Notes: a model not told the origin generated them from the sequence alone. DNA of 64,000 nt from Nocardioides jiangsuensis (GCF_019679455.1 NZ_JAIEZQ010000002.1:930001-994000); one strand, 5' to 3'; shown: positions 1 to 8,784, numbered from the stretch's first letter. Made by a program: numbers and translations.

Positions 1-433
1 CGGGCGGCCAGTGCTCGGCGGCCAGGCGTACCTCGACGTTCTGCGCGCGGCCGACCGTGGTCATCGTGATCGGGCCCGGCCCGCGCTGGACCTGCGCGTC
101 GGGGATGAACCAGCCGACCCCGTTGACCACCTGGCAGGTCGCGAACCGGTCGAACCCGGCGGGCTCCGGCACCCCGCAGGTGAGCACGATCGGCGCGTCC
201 GCGTCCCAGGCCGCGACGTACCCGTCCGCGGGGTCGACCTCCGCGCGGTCCTCGTCGTCGACCCGGTCGGGGAGTGCCCCGATCAGCCCGGTGCAGGCGC
301 GCGCGTCCGCACCGGAGAGCGTGGGGGAGTCCACCTCGACCGGCCCCGGGCTGCACCCGGCCACCAGGACGGCGCTCACGAGACACACGACAGCGCCCGC
401 GCTCCGGAAGGGAGGCGGGCGCCGTCGGGACAT
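1..433 (-). CDS. DUF3515 family lipoprotein (3' end beyond window)
   Basis: About 144 residues are visible from an ATG at 433; the reading frame runs off the left edge, so the C-terminus is missing. The N-terminus has arginines, a hydrophobic stretch and a lipobox-like LVAGC, so it is probably a secreted lipoprotein anchored to the outer face of the membrane. The mature part carries several cysteines (DARACTGL, VLTCGVPEPAGF, FATCQVVNGVGWF), the pattern of the actinobacterial DUF3515 family, whose function is unknown. It lies 25 bases downstream of the small Lrp-ligand protein on the same strand, probably in one operon. Family recognition is from motif memory, not a search. Confidence 0.75.
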   Translation of the reverse strand, partial: MSRRRPPPFRSAGAVVCLVSAVLVAGCSPGPVEVDSPTLSGADARACTGLIGALPDRVDDEDRAEVDPADGYVAAWDADAPIVLTCGVPEPAGFDRFATCQVVNGVGWFIPDAQVQRGPGPITMTTVGRAQNVEVRLAAEHWPP

Positions 434-458
434 GCGGGGGATCGGAGCGGGGCTCCGG

Positions 459-695
459 TCAGATGTGGACGACAGGGCAGGTCAGCGTCCGGGTGATGCC
501 GGCGATGTTCTGCACCCGCGCCACGACGAGCTTGCCCAGCTCGTCGACGTTGCGGGCCTCGGCGCGCACGATCACGTCATAGGGTCCGGTCACGTCCTCG
601 GCCAGCGTGACGCCCTGGACCTCGGCGATCGCGGAGGCGACCTCTGCGGCCTTGCCGACGTCGGTCTGGATCAAGATGTAGGCCTGAACCACCAT
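459..695 (-). CDS. Stand-alone Lrp/AsnC ligand-binding (RAM) domain protein
   Basis: A 78-residue protein consisting only of the alpha-beta ligand-binding/oligomerisation domain of Lrp/AsnC regulators (VVQAYILIQTDVGKAAEVA, then VTGPYDVIVRAEA and VQNIAGITRTLTCPVV). It has no helix-turn-helix. Such stand-alone domains form oligomers and may bind amino acids or modulate full-length Lrp proteins; the target here is unknown. The reading frame is open 24 codons further upstream, but the ATG at 695 is preceded by a good AGGAG ribosome site and starts exactly at the first beta-strand, so it is preferred. It is read away from thiL and precedes the DUF3515 lipoprotein gene. Confidence 0.85.
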   Translation of the reverse strand: MVVQAYILIQTDVGKAAEVASAIAEVQGVTLAEDVTGPYDVIVRAEARNVDELGKLVVARVQNIAGITRTLTCPVVHI

Positions 696-801
696 GCTGA
701 GCTCCTGCGGTCTCGAAGGGGCACCACGTGCGTCGGTGCGTGAATCCTGGCTCAACCTACCGTGCACCGAGCCCCCGCAGGAACATGGTCCCCGCCATTG
801 G

Positions 802-807
802 TTGAAT
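802..807 (+). promoter_or_regulatory. -10 box of thiL (leaderless)
   Basis: TTGAAT lies 7 bases before the ATG at 815, the spacing expected if transcription starts at the start codon. It favours the ATG at 815 over the in-frame ATG at 806. Confidence 0.4.
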
Positions 808-814
808 GGTCCCC

Positions 815-1774
815 ATGACTTCTCGGAGCCTCCCCACGAACGCGACCCTCGCCGACCTCGGTGAGTTCGGACTGGTCGACGCGCTCAAGGAGCGGTTCCC
901 CCAGGGGGACAACGTCCTGCTCGGTCCCGGCGACGACGCGGCAGTGGTGACGGTCCCCGACGGCCGGGTGGTCGTCTCCACCGACCTGCTCGTCGACACC
1001 CGCCACTTCCGGCGCGACTGGGCCTCCGCCCTCGACATCGGGCACAAGGCGGCCGCGCAGAACCTCTCCGACATCAACGCGATGGGCGGCCGCGCCACCG
1101 CGCTCACCGTCGGTCTCGCGGCCCCGCCGGACCTCCCGGCCACGTGGGCGCTCGAGCTCGCCGACGGCATCGTCGAGGAGGCCGGTCTCGTCGGCGCCTC
1201 GGTGGTCGGCGGGGACGTCACGCGCTCCGACCAGGTGATGATCGCGGTCACCGTCCTCGGCAGCGTGGAGGGCGAGCCCGTACGCCGGTCGGGGGCACGC
1301 CCCGGGGACGTGGTGGCGATCGCCGGGCGCCAGGGCTGGGCCGCGGCGGGGCTCGCCGTGCTCGCCCGCGGCTTCCGGTCGCCGCGCGCTCTCGTCGAGG
1401 CGCACCGCCGGCCCGAGCCGCCGTACGGCGCGGGACCCGTCGCCGCCGCGGCCGGCGCGACCGCGATGATCGACGTGTCCGACGGGCTGCTCGGCGACGT
1501 GGCGCACATCGCCGAGGCCAGCGGCGTCGCGATCGACATCTCGGCGGGATCGTTCGAGGTGGCCGAGCCGCTGCGCGCGGTCGGCGCCGCGCTCGGGGCG
1601 GACCCGATGCGGTTCATCCTCACCGGCGGGGACGACCACGCCCTCGTCGCGACGTACCCGGCCGGCACGGCGCTGCCCGACGGCTGGACCCGGATCGGGG
1701 AGGTCGCGGAGGGGAGCGGCGTCACGGTCGACGGCGCGGCGTACGAGGGCCCGGCCGGCCACACCCACTTCTGA
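815..1774 (+). CDS. thiL: Thiamine-monophosphate kinase
   Basis: ThiL phosphorylates thiamine monophosphate to thiamine diphosphate with ATP, the last step of cofactor synthesis, in the cytosol. About 319 residues, the normal family length. Visible AIRS/PurM-type motifs: the acidic GPGDDAAVV near the N-terminus, STDLLVDTRHF, the dimer and metal segment NLSDINAMGGRA, GGDVTRSD, MIDVSDGLLGDV, and the C-terminal LTGGDDHALV. The start is taken as the ATG at 815, which a TTGAAT -10 box precedes by 7 bases. It converges on rpmB, with a bidirectional terminator between them. No thiamine riboswitch is visible upstream. Confidence 0.95.
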   Translation: MTSRSLPTNATLADLGEFGLVDALKERFPQGDNVLLGPGDDAAVVTVPDGRVVVSTDLLVDTRHFRRDWASALDIGHKAAAQNLSDINAMGGRATALTVGLAAPPDLPATWALELADGIVEEAGLVGASVVGGDVTRSDQVMIAVTVLGSVEGEPVRRSGARPGDVVAIAGRQGWAAAGLAVLARGFRSPRALVEAHRRPEPPYGAGPVAAAAGATAMIDVSDGLLGDVAHIAEASGVAIDISAGSFEVAEPLRAVGAALGADPMRFILTGGDDHALVATYPAGTALPDGWTRIGEVAEGSGVTVDGAAYEGPAGHTHF

Positions 1775-1806
1775 CCAGCCCCGCCGTGCCGGCGGGGGAA
1801 ACGAGA

Positions 1807-1834
1807 AGAACCGCCCCCGTCGGGGAGCGGTTCT
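1807..1834. terminator. Bidirectional terminator between thiL and rpmB
   Basis: Arms AGAACCGC (1807-1814) and GCGGTTCT (1827-1834) pair perfectly. CCCC and GGGG inside extend the stem around a short loop with one bulged A. It sits between two convergent genes, so it can serve both; the flanking T-runs are weak. Confidence 0.7.
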
Positions 1835-1857
1835 CTACGTGGAAAGGGTGGTGCAGG

Positions 1858-2043
1858 TCAGCGGGTGACCTTGCCGGCCTTCAGGCAACCGGTGCAGACG
1901 TTGAGACGCTTGGGGGCGCCGTTGACCGTCGCACGGACGCGCTGGATGTTCGGGTCGAAGCGACGCTTCGTAATCTTGCGCGACCACGGCCGGTTGTGAC
2001 CGAAGCCCGGCTTCTTGGCGCAGATGTCACAGACGGCAGCCAC
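1858..2043 (-). CDS. rpmB: 50S ribosomal protein L28
   Basis: A 61-residue L28 protein (MAAVCDICAKKPGFGHN at the start, LNVCTGCLKAGKVTR at the end). It keeps two CxxC pairs, CDIC and CTGC, so it is the zinc-binding C+ form; actinobacteria often also carry a cysteine-free paralogue induced in zinc starvation. It is a structural part of the large subunit. It stands alone on the minus strand between thiL and the DAK2 gene, with its own promoter in the 2044-2160 gap. An AGGAG ribosome site lies just before the ATG. Confidence 0.96.
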   Translation of the reverse strand: MAAVCDICAKKPGFGHNRPWSRKITKRRFDPNIQRVRATVNGAPKRLNVCTGCLKAGKVTR

Positions 2044-2131
2044 CGTGAACTCCTGAAAAGACTAGATTGCTGTTGCTCCTGCTTGCGGGGAGAGCCCCTA
2101 CGCCTCGAACCCGTCGAGGCAACCGCACAAG

Positions 2132-2160
2132 AGTATCCGATGCCCCCGCTTCGACGCGAA
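2132..2160 (-). promoter_or_regulatory. Putative rpmB promoter
   Basis: On the minus strand a GATACT -10 (2132-2137) is preceded at about 17 bases by TTCGCG (2155-2160). This gives an rpmB leader of roughly 80 bases. Only the -10 is convincing. Confidence 0.35.
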
Positions 2161-2300
2161 TCGAGCCGGAAGCACTAACCTGACACCGCCCCGCGCGGGG
2201 ACGGCGCCTCCGGTACGACGGGAGGCGGACCCTCACGCGGACCAGGCAGGGCACCACGCGACACGAGCAGAGCACCGGCAGAAGGGGGCGAACCGCGCAG

Positions 2301-3944
2301 ATGAACGACGACGCCGTCGCCACCTTCGACCTCGAGACCGTACTCCGCTTCTCCGAGGTCGCGCTCGCCGCCCTGGGCGCGGCCCGCGAGGAGATCGACG
2401 CGCTCAACGTGTACCCGGTCCCCGACGGGGACACTGGCACGAACCTGTTCCTCACCTTCGAGTCGGCCCGCAACCTGATGCTGGAGCGGATCGAGGGCGA
2501 CCCCGACGGGGACCTCCGGGTCGCGCTCACCGGGTTCGCCCGCGGCGCCCTGCTCGGCGCGCGCGGGAACTCCGGCGTGATCCTCTCCCAGCTCGTGGGC
2601 GCCCTGCTGAAGCGGATCGGCGAGGCCGGCCCCCACGACCGGTCGGCCCTGGTGTTCGCCGAGGGACTGGCGCGGGCGACCGAGGCCAGCTACGCCGCGG
2701 TCGGCCAGCCCGTCGAGGGCACCATCCTGTCCGTCGCCAAGGCGGCCAGCGAGGCGGCGGCCCGGGCGGCGGCGGTCTCGCACAACCGGCTCGGTCATGT
2801 GATCCGGGCCGCCGCGAGCGCGGCCCGCGACGCGCTGGACCGCACCCCCGAGCAGCTCCAGGTCCTCAAGGACGCCGGCGTGGTCGACGCCGGCGGCCGC
2901 GGCCTGTGCGTGATCCTCGACGCCGCGGAGACCGCGGTCACCGGCAAGCGCCCGATCGGCAGCACCGCACCGCTCGGCGCGCGGGCGATCCCGGTCCCGC
3001 TGCCGACCGGCGACCTGACCCCGGAGGGCCCGGCCTACGAGGTGATGTACCTCCTCGACGCCGACGACGAGGCGATCCCGCGGCTGCGCAGGGCGCTGGC
3101 CCCGCTCGGCGACTCGCTCGTCGTGGTCGGCGGCGACGGCCTGTGGAACGTCCACGTCCACGTCGACGACGTCGGCGCCGCGGTGGAGGCCGGGATCGAG
3201 GCCGGTCGCCCGTACCGGATCCGGGTCACCCACTTCGCCGAGCAGGTCGAGCGCCGTGGCGGGCACCTGGCGCCGGCGCGCACCGGCCGCAAGGTGGTCG
3301 TGGTCGCCGCCGGCGCGGGGCTCGAGGAGCTGTTCGCGCAGGCCGGCGCGTCCGTCGTACCGGCCCGCCCCGGACGGCGCCCCTCGACCGGCCAGATCCT
3401 CGAGGCGATCCGCGACGCGGGCGCCGCGGAGATGATCGTGCTGCCCAACGACCCCGACTCGATCGCGGTGGCGGAGGCCGCGGCGCAGGCCGTGCGCGAC
3501 GAGGGCGGCACCCGGGTGGCGGTCATCCCGACCAGCGCCCAGGTGCAGGGGCTCGCCGCCCTCGCGGTGCACGAGCCCGGCCGCACCTTCGAGGAGGACG
3601 TCCTCCACATGACCTCCGCCGCCCGCCACGCCCGCTCCGGGGCGGTGACCGTCGCGGCCCGGCGCGCGATGACGACCGCCGGCCCCTGCGAGCCCGGGGA
3701 CGTGCTCGGCGTGATCGAAGGCGACTTCGTGGTGGTCGGCGACGACCTGTTCCACGTCGCCACCCGGGTCCTGGAGCGGCTGCTCGGAGGCGGTGGCGAG
3801 CTCGTCACGTTCGTCGCCGGCGCCGACGGTACGACGCTCGCCGAGCGTTGCGCGTCGTACCTGGCCGCCGAGCACCCGACGGTCGACGTCGTCGTCTACG
3901 ACGGCGGGCAGGAGCGTTACCCGCTGCTCGTCGGTGTGGAGTAG
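2301..3944 (+). CDS. DAK2-domain protein, FakA/YloV-like kinase
   Basis: 547 residues. The first ~200 form a DhaL/DAK2 domain with the Mg-nucleotide motif NVYPVPDGDTGTN and the glycine-rich LLGARGNSGVILSQ. The rest matches the FakA/YloV C-terminal region. In Firmicutes FakA phosphorylates fatty acids carried by FakB for phospholipid synthesis; whether the actinobacterial protein does the same is not shown by the sequence, and no fakB is near. It lies 9 bases before recG, a conserved actinobacterial pairing, so the two are probably co-transcribed. A promoter-like CTAACCT lies near 2175. Confidence 0.85.
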   Translation: MNDDAVATFDLETVLRFSEVALAALGAAREEIDALNVYPVPDGDTGTNLFLTFESARNLMLERIEGDPDGDLRVALTGFARGALLGARGNSGVILSQLVGALLKRIGEAGPHDRSALVFAEGLARATEASYAAVGQPVEGTILSVAKAASEAAARAAAVSHNRLGHVIRAAASAARDALDRTPEQLQVLKDAGVVDAGGRGLCVILDAAETAVTGKRPIGSTAPLGARAIPVPLPTGDLTPEGPAYEVMYLLDADDEAIPRLRRALAPLGDSLVVVGGDGLWNVHVHVDDVGAAVEAGIEAGRPYRIRVTHFAEQVERRGGHLAPARTGRKVVVVAAGAGLEELFAQAGASVVPARPGRRPSTGQILEAIRDAGAAEMIVLPNDPDSIAVAEAAAQAVRDEGGTRVAVIPTSAQVQGLAALAVHEPGRTFEEDVLHMTSAARHARSGAVTVAARRAMTTAGPCEPGDVLGVIEGDFVVVGDDLFHVATRVLERLLGGGGELVTFVAGADGTTLAERCASYLAAEHPTVDVVVYDGGQERYPLLVGVE

Positions 3945-3953
3945 GGGAGCGCC

Positions 3954-6164
3954 GTGCCCGCGATCACGATGGAGTCCAAGCTGTCCGCTGCCGTCGGCGG
4001 GAAGGCGGCCAAGGCGTTCGCGGACGCCTTCGGGTACGAGACCGTCGGCGACCTGCTGCGCCACTACCCCCGCTCGTGGATCGGCCGCGGCGAGACCAGC
4101 GACCTCTCCGAGCTCCAGCCGGGGGAGCACACCACGGTGATCGCGCGGATCGTGTCCTCGGGCCAGCACCCCTACCGCGACCGCCGTACCGGGCAGATGG
4201 CCTACCGGCTGGAGACCGTGGTCGAGGTCGGCGACGCCAAGCTCTCGCTGACCTTCTTCGACAAGAAGCGGCACACCGCCGACTGGCGGCACAACCTGCT
4301 CTCCCCGGGCACGGTCGGCATGTTCGAGGGTCGCGCGGACTGGGACCGCTACAAGAAGCGGTGGCAGCTCGTGCACCCGCAGACCGACATCCTCGAGCAG
4401 GCCGACGCGCTGACGGCCGGGGCGGTCGCCGAGGAGGAGCGCCGCAAGCTCAACGCCGTCCGGGCGATCTACCCGGCCACCAAGAAGCTGTCGTCGTGGA
4501 AGATCGAGGGCACGGTCAAGATCGCGCTGGAGAACCTCGACTCGGTCGAGGACCCGGTGCCCGACGACGTACGACGTTCCCGTGGACTGCTCGACGCGCA
4601 CGCCGCGCTGCGGGCCCTGCACCGTCCGGACTCGTGGCAGGACAAGACGGCCGCGCTGACGTCGCTGCGCTTCCAGGAGGCCTTCGTCGCGCAGACCATC
4701 CTGGCGCGGAACCGGGCCGCGCTCGCGGCGCTGCCGGCGCACCCGCGCACCGGCCGGGAGGGCGGGCTGCTCGACCGGTTCGACGCCCGGCTGCCCTTCG
4801 ACCTCACCGCCGGCCAGCGCGAGGTCGGCGAGCAGATCCTCGACGACCTGGCCGCCGGTCATCCGATGCACCGGCTGCTCCAGGGCGAGGTCGGCTCCGG
4901 CAAGACCGTCGTGGCGCTCCGCGCGATGCTGCGCGTCATCGACTCCGGGGGCCAGGCGGCGTTGCTCGCGCCCACCGAGGTGCTCGCCCAGCAGCACGCC
5001 CGGTCGCTGGCGGCGATGCTCGGCGACCTGGCCCAGGGCGGCATGCTCGGCGGCGCGGACGACGGCACCCGGGTCGCACTGCTCACCGGCTCGCTCGGCG
5101 CCGCCGCCCGCAAGGGCGCGATGCTCGACGCGGCCTCCGGCGCGGCCGGGATCGTCGTGGGCACGCACGCGCTGCTCGAGGAGCGGGTCCAGTTCGCCGA
5201 CCTCGGCCTGGTCGTGGTCGACGAGCAGCACCGGTTCGGCGTCGAGCAGCGGGCGGCGCTCACCGCGAAGGCGGGGGAGGTGCCGCCGCACGTGCTGGTG
5301 ATGACCGCGACCCCGATCCCGCGCACCGTGGCGATGACCGTCTTCGGTGACCTGGAGACCTCGACGCTGGCCGAGCTGCCGGCCGGGCGCGCGCCGATCC
5401 AGAGCAGCGTCGTGCCGCTGCGCTACCAGCCGCAGTGGCTCGACCGCGCCTGGGAGCGGGTCCGCGAGGAGGTCGGCAAGGGGCACCAGGTGTACGTCGT
5501 CTGCCCGCGGATCGGCGGGGACGAGAAGGAGCCCGCCGACGGCGAGGAGGTGCCGCTCGCCGGGGTCGAGGAGGTCGCGCCGCTGCTGTCCTCCGGCGCC
5601 CTGCACGGGCTGCGGGTCGAGATGCTGCACGGCCGGATGCCGGCCGACCACAAGGACCGCGTGATGCGCGACTTCGCCGCCGGCGAGATCGACGTCCTCG
5701 TCTCGACCACGGTGATCGAGGTCGGCGTCGACGTCGCCAACGCCACCGTGATGGTGATCCTCGACGCGGAGCGCTTCGGCGTCTCCCAGCTGCACCAGCT
5801 GCGCGGCCGGGTCGGCCGGGGCGGGCTGCCCGGGCTCTGCCTGCTCGTCACCCGCGCCGAGCAGGAGACCTCCGCGATGGAGCGGCTCAGCGCCGTGGCC
5901 GCGACCACCGACGGGTTCGAGCTGTCCCGGGTCGACCTCGAGCAGCGCCGCGAGGGCGACGTCCTGGGCTCCGCCCAGTCCGGGCGCAGGTCGGGGCTGC
6001 GGCTGCTCTCGGTGCTGCGCGACGAGGACGTGATCGTCGACGCCCGCGAGGCCGCGACGGAGGTCGTCGCCGCGGACCCCGACCTCGCCACCCACCCGGT
6101 GCTGGCCGCCGCGGTCCGCCGTCTCGACGAGTCCGAGCAGGCCGACTACCTGGAGAAGGCATGA
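3954..6164 (+). CDS. recG: ATP-dependent DNA helicase RecG
   Basis: RecG remodels stalled replication forks and branch-migrates Holliday junctions. 736 residues with an N-terminal wedge/OB domain, then a superfamily-2 helicase core. Walker A is GEVGSGKTVV, the DEAD-box variant is DEQHRFG (typical of RecG), motif III is TATPIPRT, and motif VI is QLRGRVGRGG. The start is the GTG at 3954, 9 bases after the DAK2 stop; an internal ATG six codons in is possible but less likely. The stop overlaps the rsmD start (ATGA), so translation is probably coupled. Confidence 0.96.
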   Translation: MPAITMESKLSAAVGGKAAKAFADAFGYETVGDLLRHYPRSWIGRGETSDLSELQPGEHTTVIARIVSSGQHPYRDRRTGQMAYRLETVVEVGDAKLSLTFFDKKRHTADWRHNLLSPGTVGMFEGRADWDRYKKRWQLVHPQTDILEQADALTAGAVAEEERRKLNAVRAIYPATKKLSSWKIEGTVKIALENLDSVEDPVPDDVRRSRGLLDAHAALRALHRPDSWQDKTAALTSLRFQEAFVAQTILARNRAALAALPAHPRTGREGGLLDRFDARLPFDLTAGQREVGEQILDDLAAGHPMHRLLQGEVGSGKTVVALRAMLRVIDSGGQAALLAPTEVLAQQHARSLAAMLGDLAQGGMLGGADDGTRVALLTGSLGAAARKGAMLDAASGAAGIVVGTHALLEERVQFADLGLVVVDEQHRFGVEQRAALTAKAGEVPPHVLVMTATPIPRTVAMTVFGDLETSTLAELPAGRAPIQSSVVPLRYQPQWLDRAWERVREEVGKGHQVYVVCPRIGGDEKEPADGEEVPLAGVEEVAPLLSSGALHGLRVEMLHGRMPADHKDRVMRDFAAGEIDVLVSTTVIEVGVDVANATVMVILDAERFGVSQLHQLRGRVGRGGLPGLCLLVTRAEQETSAMERLSAVAATTDGFELSRVDLEQRREGDVLGSAQSGRRSGLRLLSVLRDEDVIVDAREAATEVVAADPDLATHPVLAAAVRRLDESEQADYLEKA

Positions 6165-6739
6165 CCCGGATCATCGGCGGGTCGGCCGGCGGCCGCCGGC
6201 TCAAGACCCCCGGCGGGGAGAGCACCCGGCCCACCTCCGACCGGGTCCGCGAGGCGATGTTCTCGGCGATCGACTCCGCGCTCGGCTCTATCACCGGCCT
6301 CCGGTTCCTCGACCTGTACGCCGGCTCCGGCGCGGTCGGCCTCGAGGCGATGTCGCGCGGCGCCGGGGTGGTCATGCTCGTCGAGCACGACCGGCGCACG
6401 GCGGCGCTGATCCGCGACAACGTCCGCACGCTCCGGTTCACCCAGGTCGAGGTGGTCGCCGCCCCCGTGGCCCGGACGCTGGCGCAGCCGCCGCTGGCGC
6501 CGTACGACGTGGTCTTCCTCGACCCGCCGTACGCCGTGCCGACCGCCGACGTGGTGGAGAACCTGGAGGCGCTGCGCGAGCACGGGTGGCTCGCCGAGGC
6601 CGCGCTGGTGGTCGTCGAGCGGTCCACCCGCGACGGTGCGGTGCCCTGGCCCGAGGGTTTCGAGGAGGGTCGCTCGCGGAAGTATGGCGAGACGACGCTT
6701 TGGTACGGTCACGCAGCAAGTCCCCCCACCACGACCTGA
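6161..6739 (+). CDS. rsmD: 16S rRNA (guanine966-N2)-methyltransferase RsmD
   Basis: RsmD methylates N2 of G966 in 16S rRNA during 30S assembly. 192 residues with the Rossmann SAM-binding loop FLDLYAGSGAVGLEA and the catalytic motif DPPY (FLDPPYAVP). The N-terminal MTRIIGGSAGGRRL and PTSDRVREAMFS are typical. The ATG overlaps the recG stop by four bases, which fixes the start. coaD follows 26 bases later; rsmD-coaD is a widely conserved pair. Confidence 0.95.
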   Translation: MTRIIGGSAGGRRLKTPGGESTRPTSDRVREAMFSAIDSALGSITGLRFLDLYAGSGAVGLEAMSRGAGVVMLVEHDRRTAALIRDNVRTLRFTQVEVVAAPVARTLAQPPLAPYDVVFLDPPYAVPTADVVENLEALREHGWLAEAALVVVERSTRDGAVPWPEGFEEGRSRKYGETTLWYGHAASPPTTT

Positions 6740-6765
6740 CAGGTCGTCACCGCCGAGGAGCAGCA

Positions 6766-7260
6766 GTGCGCAGAGCCGTGTGCCCCGGGTCGTTCGACCC
6801 GGTCACCAACGGTCACATCGACATCGTCTCGCGGGCCTCGTCGCTCTTCGACGAGGTCACCGTCGCCGTGCTCGTGAACAAGTCGAAGCAGAGCCTGTTC
6901 ACCGTCGAGGAGCGGATCGACATGCTCACCGAGGTGTGTGCCGACTTCCCGAACGTGCGGATCGACTCCTTCCACGGCCTGCTCGTCGAGTTCTGCCGGG
7001 AGCGCGACATCCACGCCATCGTCAAGGGTCTGCGCGCCGTGAGCGACTTCGACTACGAGCTGCAGATGGCGCAGATGAACTCCAGCCTCGCCCCGGTCGA
7101 GACGGTGTTCGTGCCCACCAGTCCGGAATACTCGTTCCTGGCGTCGAGTTTGGTGAAGGAGGTCGCCACCTTCGGGGGCGACGTCTCCCCGCTCGTGCCG
7201 CCGATGGTGCTGGACCGGCTCACGGCTCGCCTCGAGGAGCGTCGAGCCGGGAACGTGTGA
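6766..7260 (+). CDS. coaD: Phosphopantetheine adenylyltransferase
   Basis: CoaD joins 4'-phosphopantetheine and ATP to give dephospho-CoA, the fourth of the five steps from pantothenate to CoA. 164 residues, the usual length. Visible: PGSFDPVTNGHIDI with the nucleotidyltransferase T/HxGH motif, GLRAVSDFDYELQMA, and the C-terminal SSLVKEVA that replaces ISSTxVR. The GTG start at 6766 follows GAGGAG and gives the canonical N-terminus (VRRAVCPGSFDP). It is downstream of rsmD in the same transcription unit. Confidence 0.96.
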   Translation: MRRAVCPGSFDPVTNGHIDIVSRASSLFDEVTVAVLVNKSKQSLFTVEERIDMLTEVCADFPNVRIDSFHGLLVEFCRERDIHAIVKGLRAVSDFDYELQMAQMNSSLAPVETVFVPTSPEYSFLASSLVKEVATFGGDVSPLVPPMVLDRLTARLEERRAGNV

Positions 7261-7358
7261 CGAAGACGGCACTCGTCGTATCGTCGTGACGGGGGTACAT
7301 CCGCGTCTGCTGGGCCAGGGACGCACCAAGCCCTTACTCGTTCGTAAGAAAGGTCAAT

Positions 7359-7868
7359 GTGGACGTGCACGCGAAGCTCGCCGAGATCCGGCGGGTGGTT
7401 GAGCAGGCTCGGTCGATGCCGATGTCTGCCTCTGCGGTGGTGAACCGCGCCGAGCTCCTCGAGCTGCTCGACGAGCTGAAGAACGAGATGGGGGGCGCCT
7501 TCAGCCAGGCCGACCGGGTCCTTCGGGAGCGTGACGACCTCGTCGACGAGGGCCGCCGCGAGGCGGAGCGGATCGTCGCGGACGCCCGCAACGAGCACGA
7601 CCGGCTGGTCTCCGACACCGAGCTGTTCCGCGGGGCGCAGCGCCGCGCGGACGAGGTGCTCGCCCAGGCGGAGGTCGAGGCGGACTCGCTGCGCAAGGAG
7701 ACCGACGAGTACGTCGACGGCAAGCTGGCCAACTTCGAGATCACCCTGGAGCGCACGCTCGAGGCCGTGCACCGCGGCCGGGAGCGGCTCGCGGGGCGCT
7801 CCGCCCTCGACTCGCTGACCGAGGACGAGGTCGACAAGATCAAGCTGCCCGAGCACCTCGAGGGCTGA
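7359..7868 (+). CDS. sepIVA: SepIVA-like DivIVA-family coiled-coil protein
   Basis: 169 residues, mostly helical and charged (LLELLDELKNEMGGAF, EAERIVADARNEHDR, QAEVEADSLRKETDEY), consistent with a long coiled coil. Position and character match mycobacterial SepIVA (between coaD/rnc-side genes and the YceD gene), a DivIVA-like septation factor; that role is inferred from position. It lacks enzymatic motifs. The start is the GTG at 7359, after AAGAAAGG; the out-of-frame ATG two bases earlier is not used. A TATCGT -10 near 7279 may drive it. Confidence 0.75.
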   Translation: MDVHAKLAEIRRVVEQARSMPMSASAVVNRAELLELLDELKNEMGGAFSQADRVLRERDDLVDEGRREAERIVADARNEHDRLVSDTELFRGAQRRADEVLAQAEVEADSLRKETDEYVDGKLANFEITLERTLEAVHRGRERLAGRSALDSLTEDEVDKIKLPEHLEG

Positions 7869-7880
7869 GCAGCACCGGCG

Positions 7881-7897
7881 GCGGCCGTTTTGGCCGC
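7881..7897 (+). terminator. Hairpin after sepIVA
   Basis: GCGGCC (7881-7886), loop with a T-run, GGCCGC (7892-7897). GGCGGC before it and GCCGCC after it lengthen the structure. No T-tract follows, so it may be a weak or factor-assisted terminator. Confidence 0.4.
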
Positions 7898-7913
7898 GAA
7901 GCCGCCCAGACGG

Positions 7914-7919
7914 TAGTCT
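7914..7919 (+). promoter_or_regulatory. -10 box upstream of the yceD-rpmF-rnc-mutM operon
   Basis: TAGTCT, a good actinobacterial -10, lies about 70 bases before the YceD start and just after the sepIVA hairpin. Confidence 0.4.
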
Positions 7920-7985
7920 TGGGGGCGGTTCGCCATGCTCGCCCCTGCACCAACCCGGGTCGACGTGAAAGGACCGTGATCTGCT

Positions 7986-8582
7986 GTGCCCGTTGACGGA
8001 AGTGAATCCACCGTGCGTCTCGACCCGAGAGCGCCGCTCGTGCTCGACACTCGCGAGCTCGGCCGCCGCCCGGGGTCTCAGCGCACGATGACATTCTCGG
8101 CACCGGCGCCGGCAGATCTTGGCATCGAGGTACTCAGCGTCCCCGAAGGGTCGCCCATCGAGTTCGACATCCGGCTCGAGGCGGTCATGGAGGGTGTGCT
8201 CGTCACCGGCACCGCGCAGGCGGGGCTCGAGGGTGAGTGCGCGCGTTGCCTGGAGGACATCAGCGACGAGATGGTCGCCGACTTCCAGGAGCTCTTCGTC
8301 TACGAGGAGAGCGACGCCGAGGAGGACGAAGCACTCCGCATGGAGGGCGACCTGCTCGACCTCGAGCCGGTGCTGCGGGATGCGGTGGTGCTCTCACTGC
8401 CGTTCCAGCCGCTGTGCCGGGACGACTGCCCGGGTCTGTGCGTCGAGTGTGGCGCGCGGCTCGCGGACGACCCGGACCACCAGCACGACGAGGCGATCGA
8501 CCCGCGATGGGCGGCGCTCCAGACGCTGGGCGAAGCAACTGACGAAGAAGGCGGCCGGACCCCCGGCCCTACAGAGGAGTGA
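7986..8582 (+). CDS. YceD family protein (DUF177)
   Basis: 198 residues. DUF177/YceD proteins are nearly always encoded next to rpmF; plant and E. coli members affect 23S rRNA processing, and the bacterial role is still loosely defined. Features: a beta-rich N-terminal half, ECARCLEDISDE, an acidic stretch (YEESDAEEDEALRMEGDLLDL) and a second Cys set CRDDCPGLCVECG, probably a metal site. It precedes rpmF by 5 bases, so the two are co-translated. The GTG at 7986 is the only good start; the long acidic C-terminus is typical. Confidence 0.9.
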   Translation: MPVDGSESTVRLDPRAPLVLDTRELGRRPGSQRTMTFSAPAPADLGIEVLSVPEGSPIEFDIRLEAVMEGVLVTGTAQAGLEGECARCLEDISDEMVADFQELFVYEESDAEEDEALRMEGDLLDLEPVLRDAVVLSLPFQPLCRDDCPGLCVECGARLADDPDHQHDEAIDPRWAALQTLGEATDEEGGRTPGPTEE

Positions 8583-8587
8583 GATAA

Positions 8588-8773
8588 GTGGCAGTCCCGA
8601 AGCGGAAGATGTCGCGCAGCAACACGCGTCACCGTCGCTCGCAGTGGAAGGCTGTTGCGCCCTCGCTGGTGACCTGCAGCAACCCCGCGTGCGGTGCGAA
8701 GCACCTGCCCCACCGCGCTTGCCCTGACTGCGGTCAGTACGGCGCCCGCGCCGACCGTCGCCAGGTTCTCTGA
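8588..8773 (+). CDS. rpmF: 50S ribosomal protein L32
   Basis: 61 residues, structural protein of the large subunit. N-terminus [19 protein letters not shown] is diagnostic. A zinc ribbon is present: CSNPACG then CPDCG, so this is the zinc-binding form. The GTG start overlaps the AGTGAGATAA region just after the YceD stop. rnc follows 11 bases downstream, making a yceD-rpmF-rnc-mutM operon. Confidence 0.96.
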   Translation: MAVPKRKMSRSNTRHRRSQWKAVAPSLVTCSNPACGAKHLPHRACPDCGQYGARADRRQVL

Positions 8774-8784
8774 CGGCTCCTGTC

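Noticed and set aside
696-814. Possible thiamine riboswitch upstream of thiL
   Set aside because: The gap is short, no conserved TPP-aptamer segments are seen, and a leaderless -10 box directly precedes thiL.
2175-6095. A 1306-codon open frame on the minus strand opposite the DAK2 gene and recG
   Set aside because: It is Arg/Gly/Asp-rich, lacks motifs, and covers two unmistakable genes. It is a product of high GC in the third codon position.
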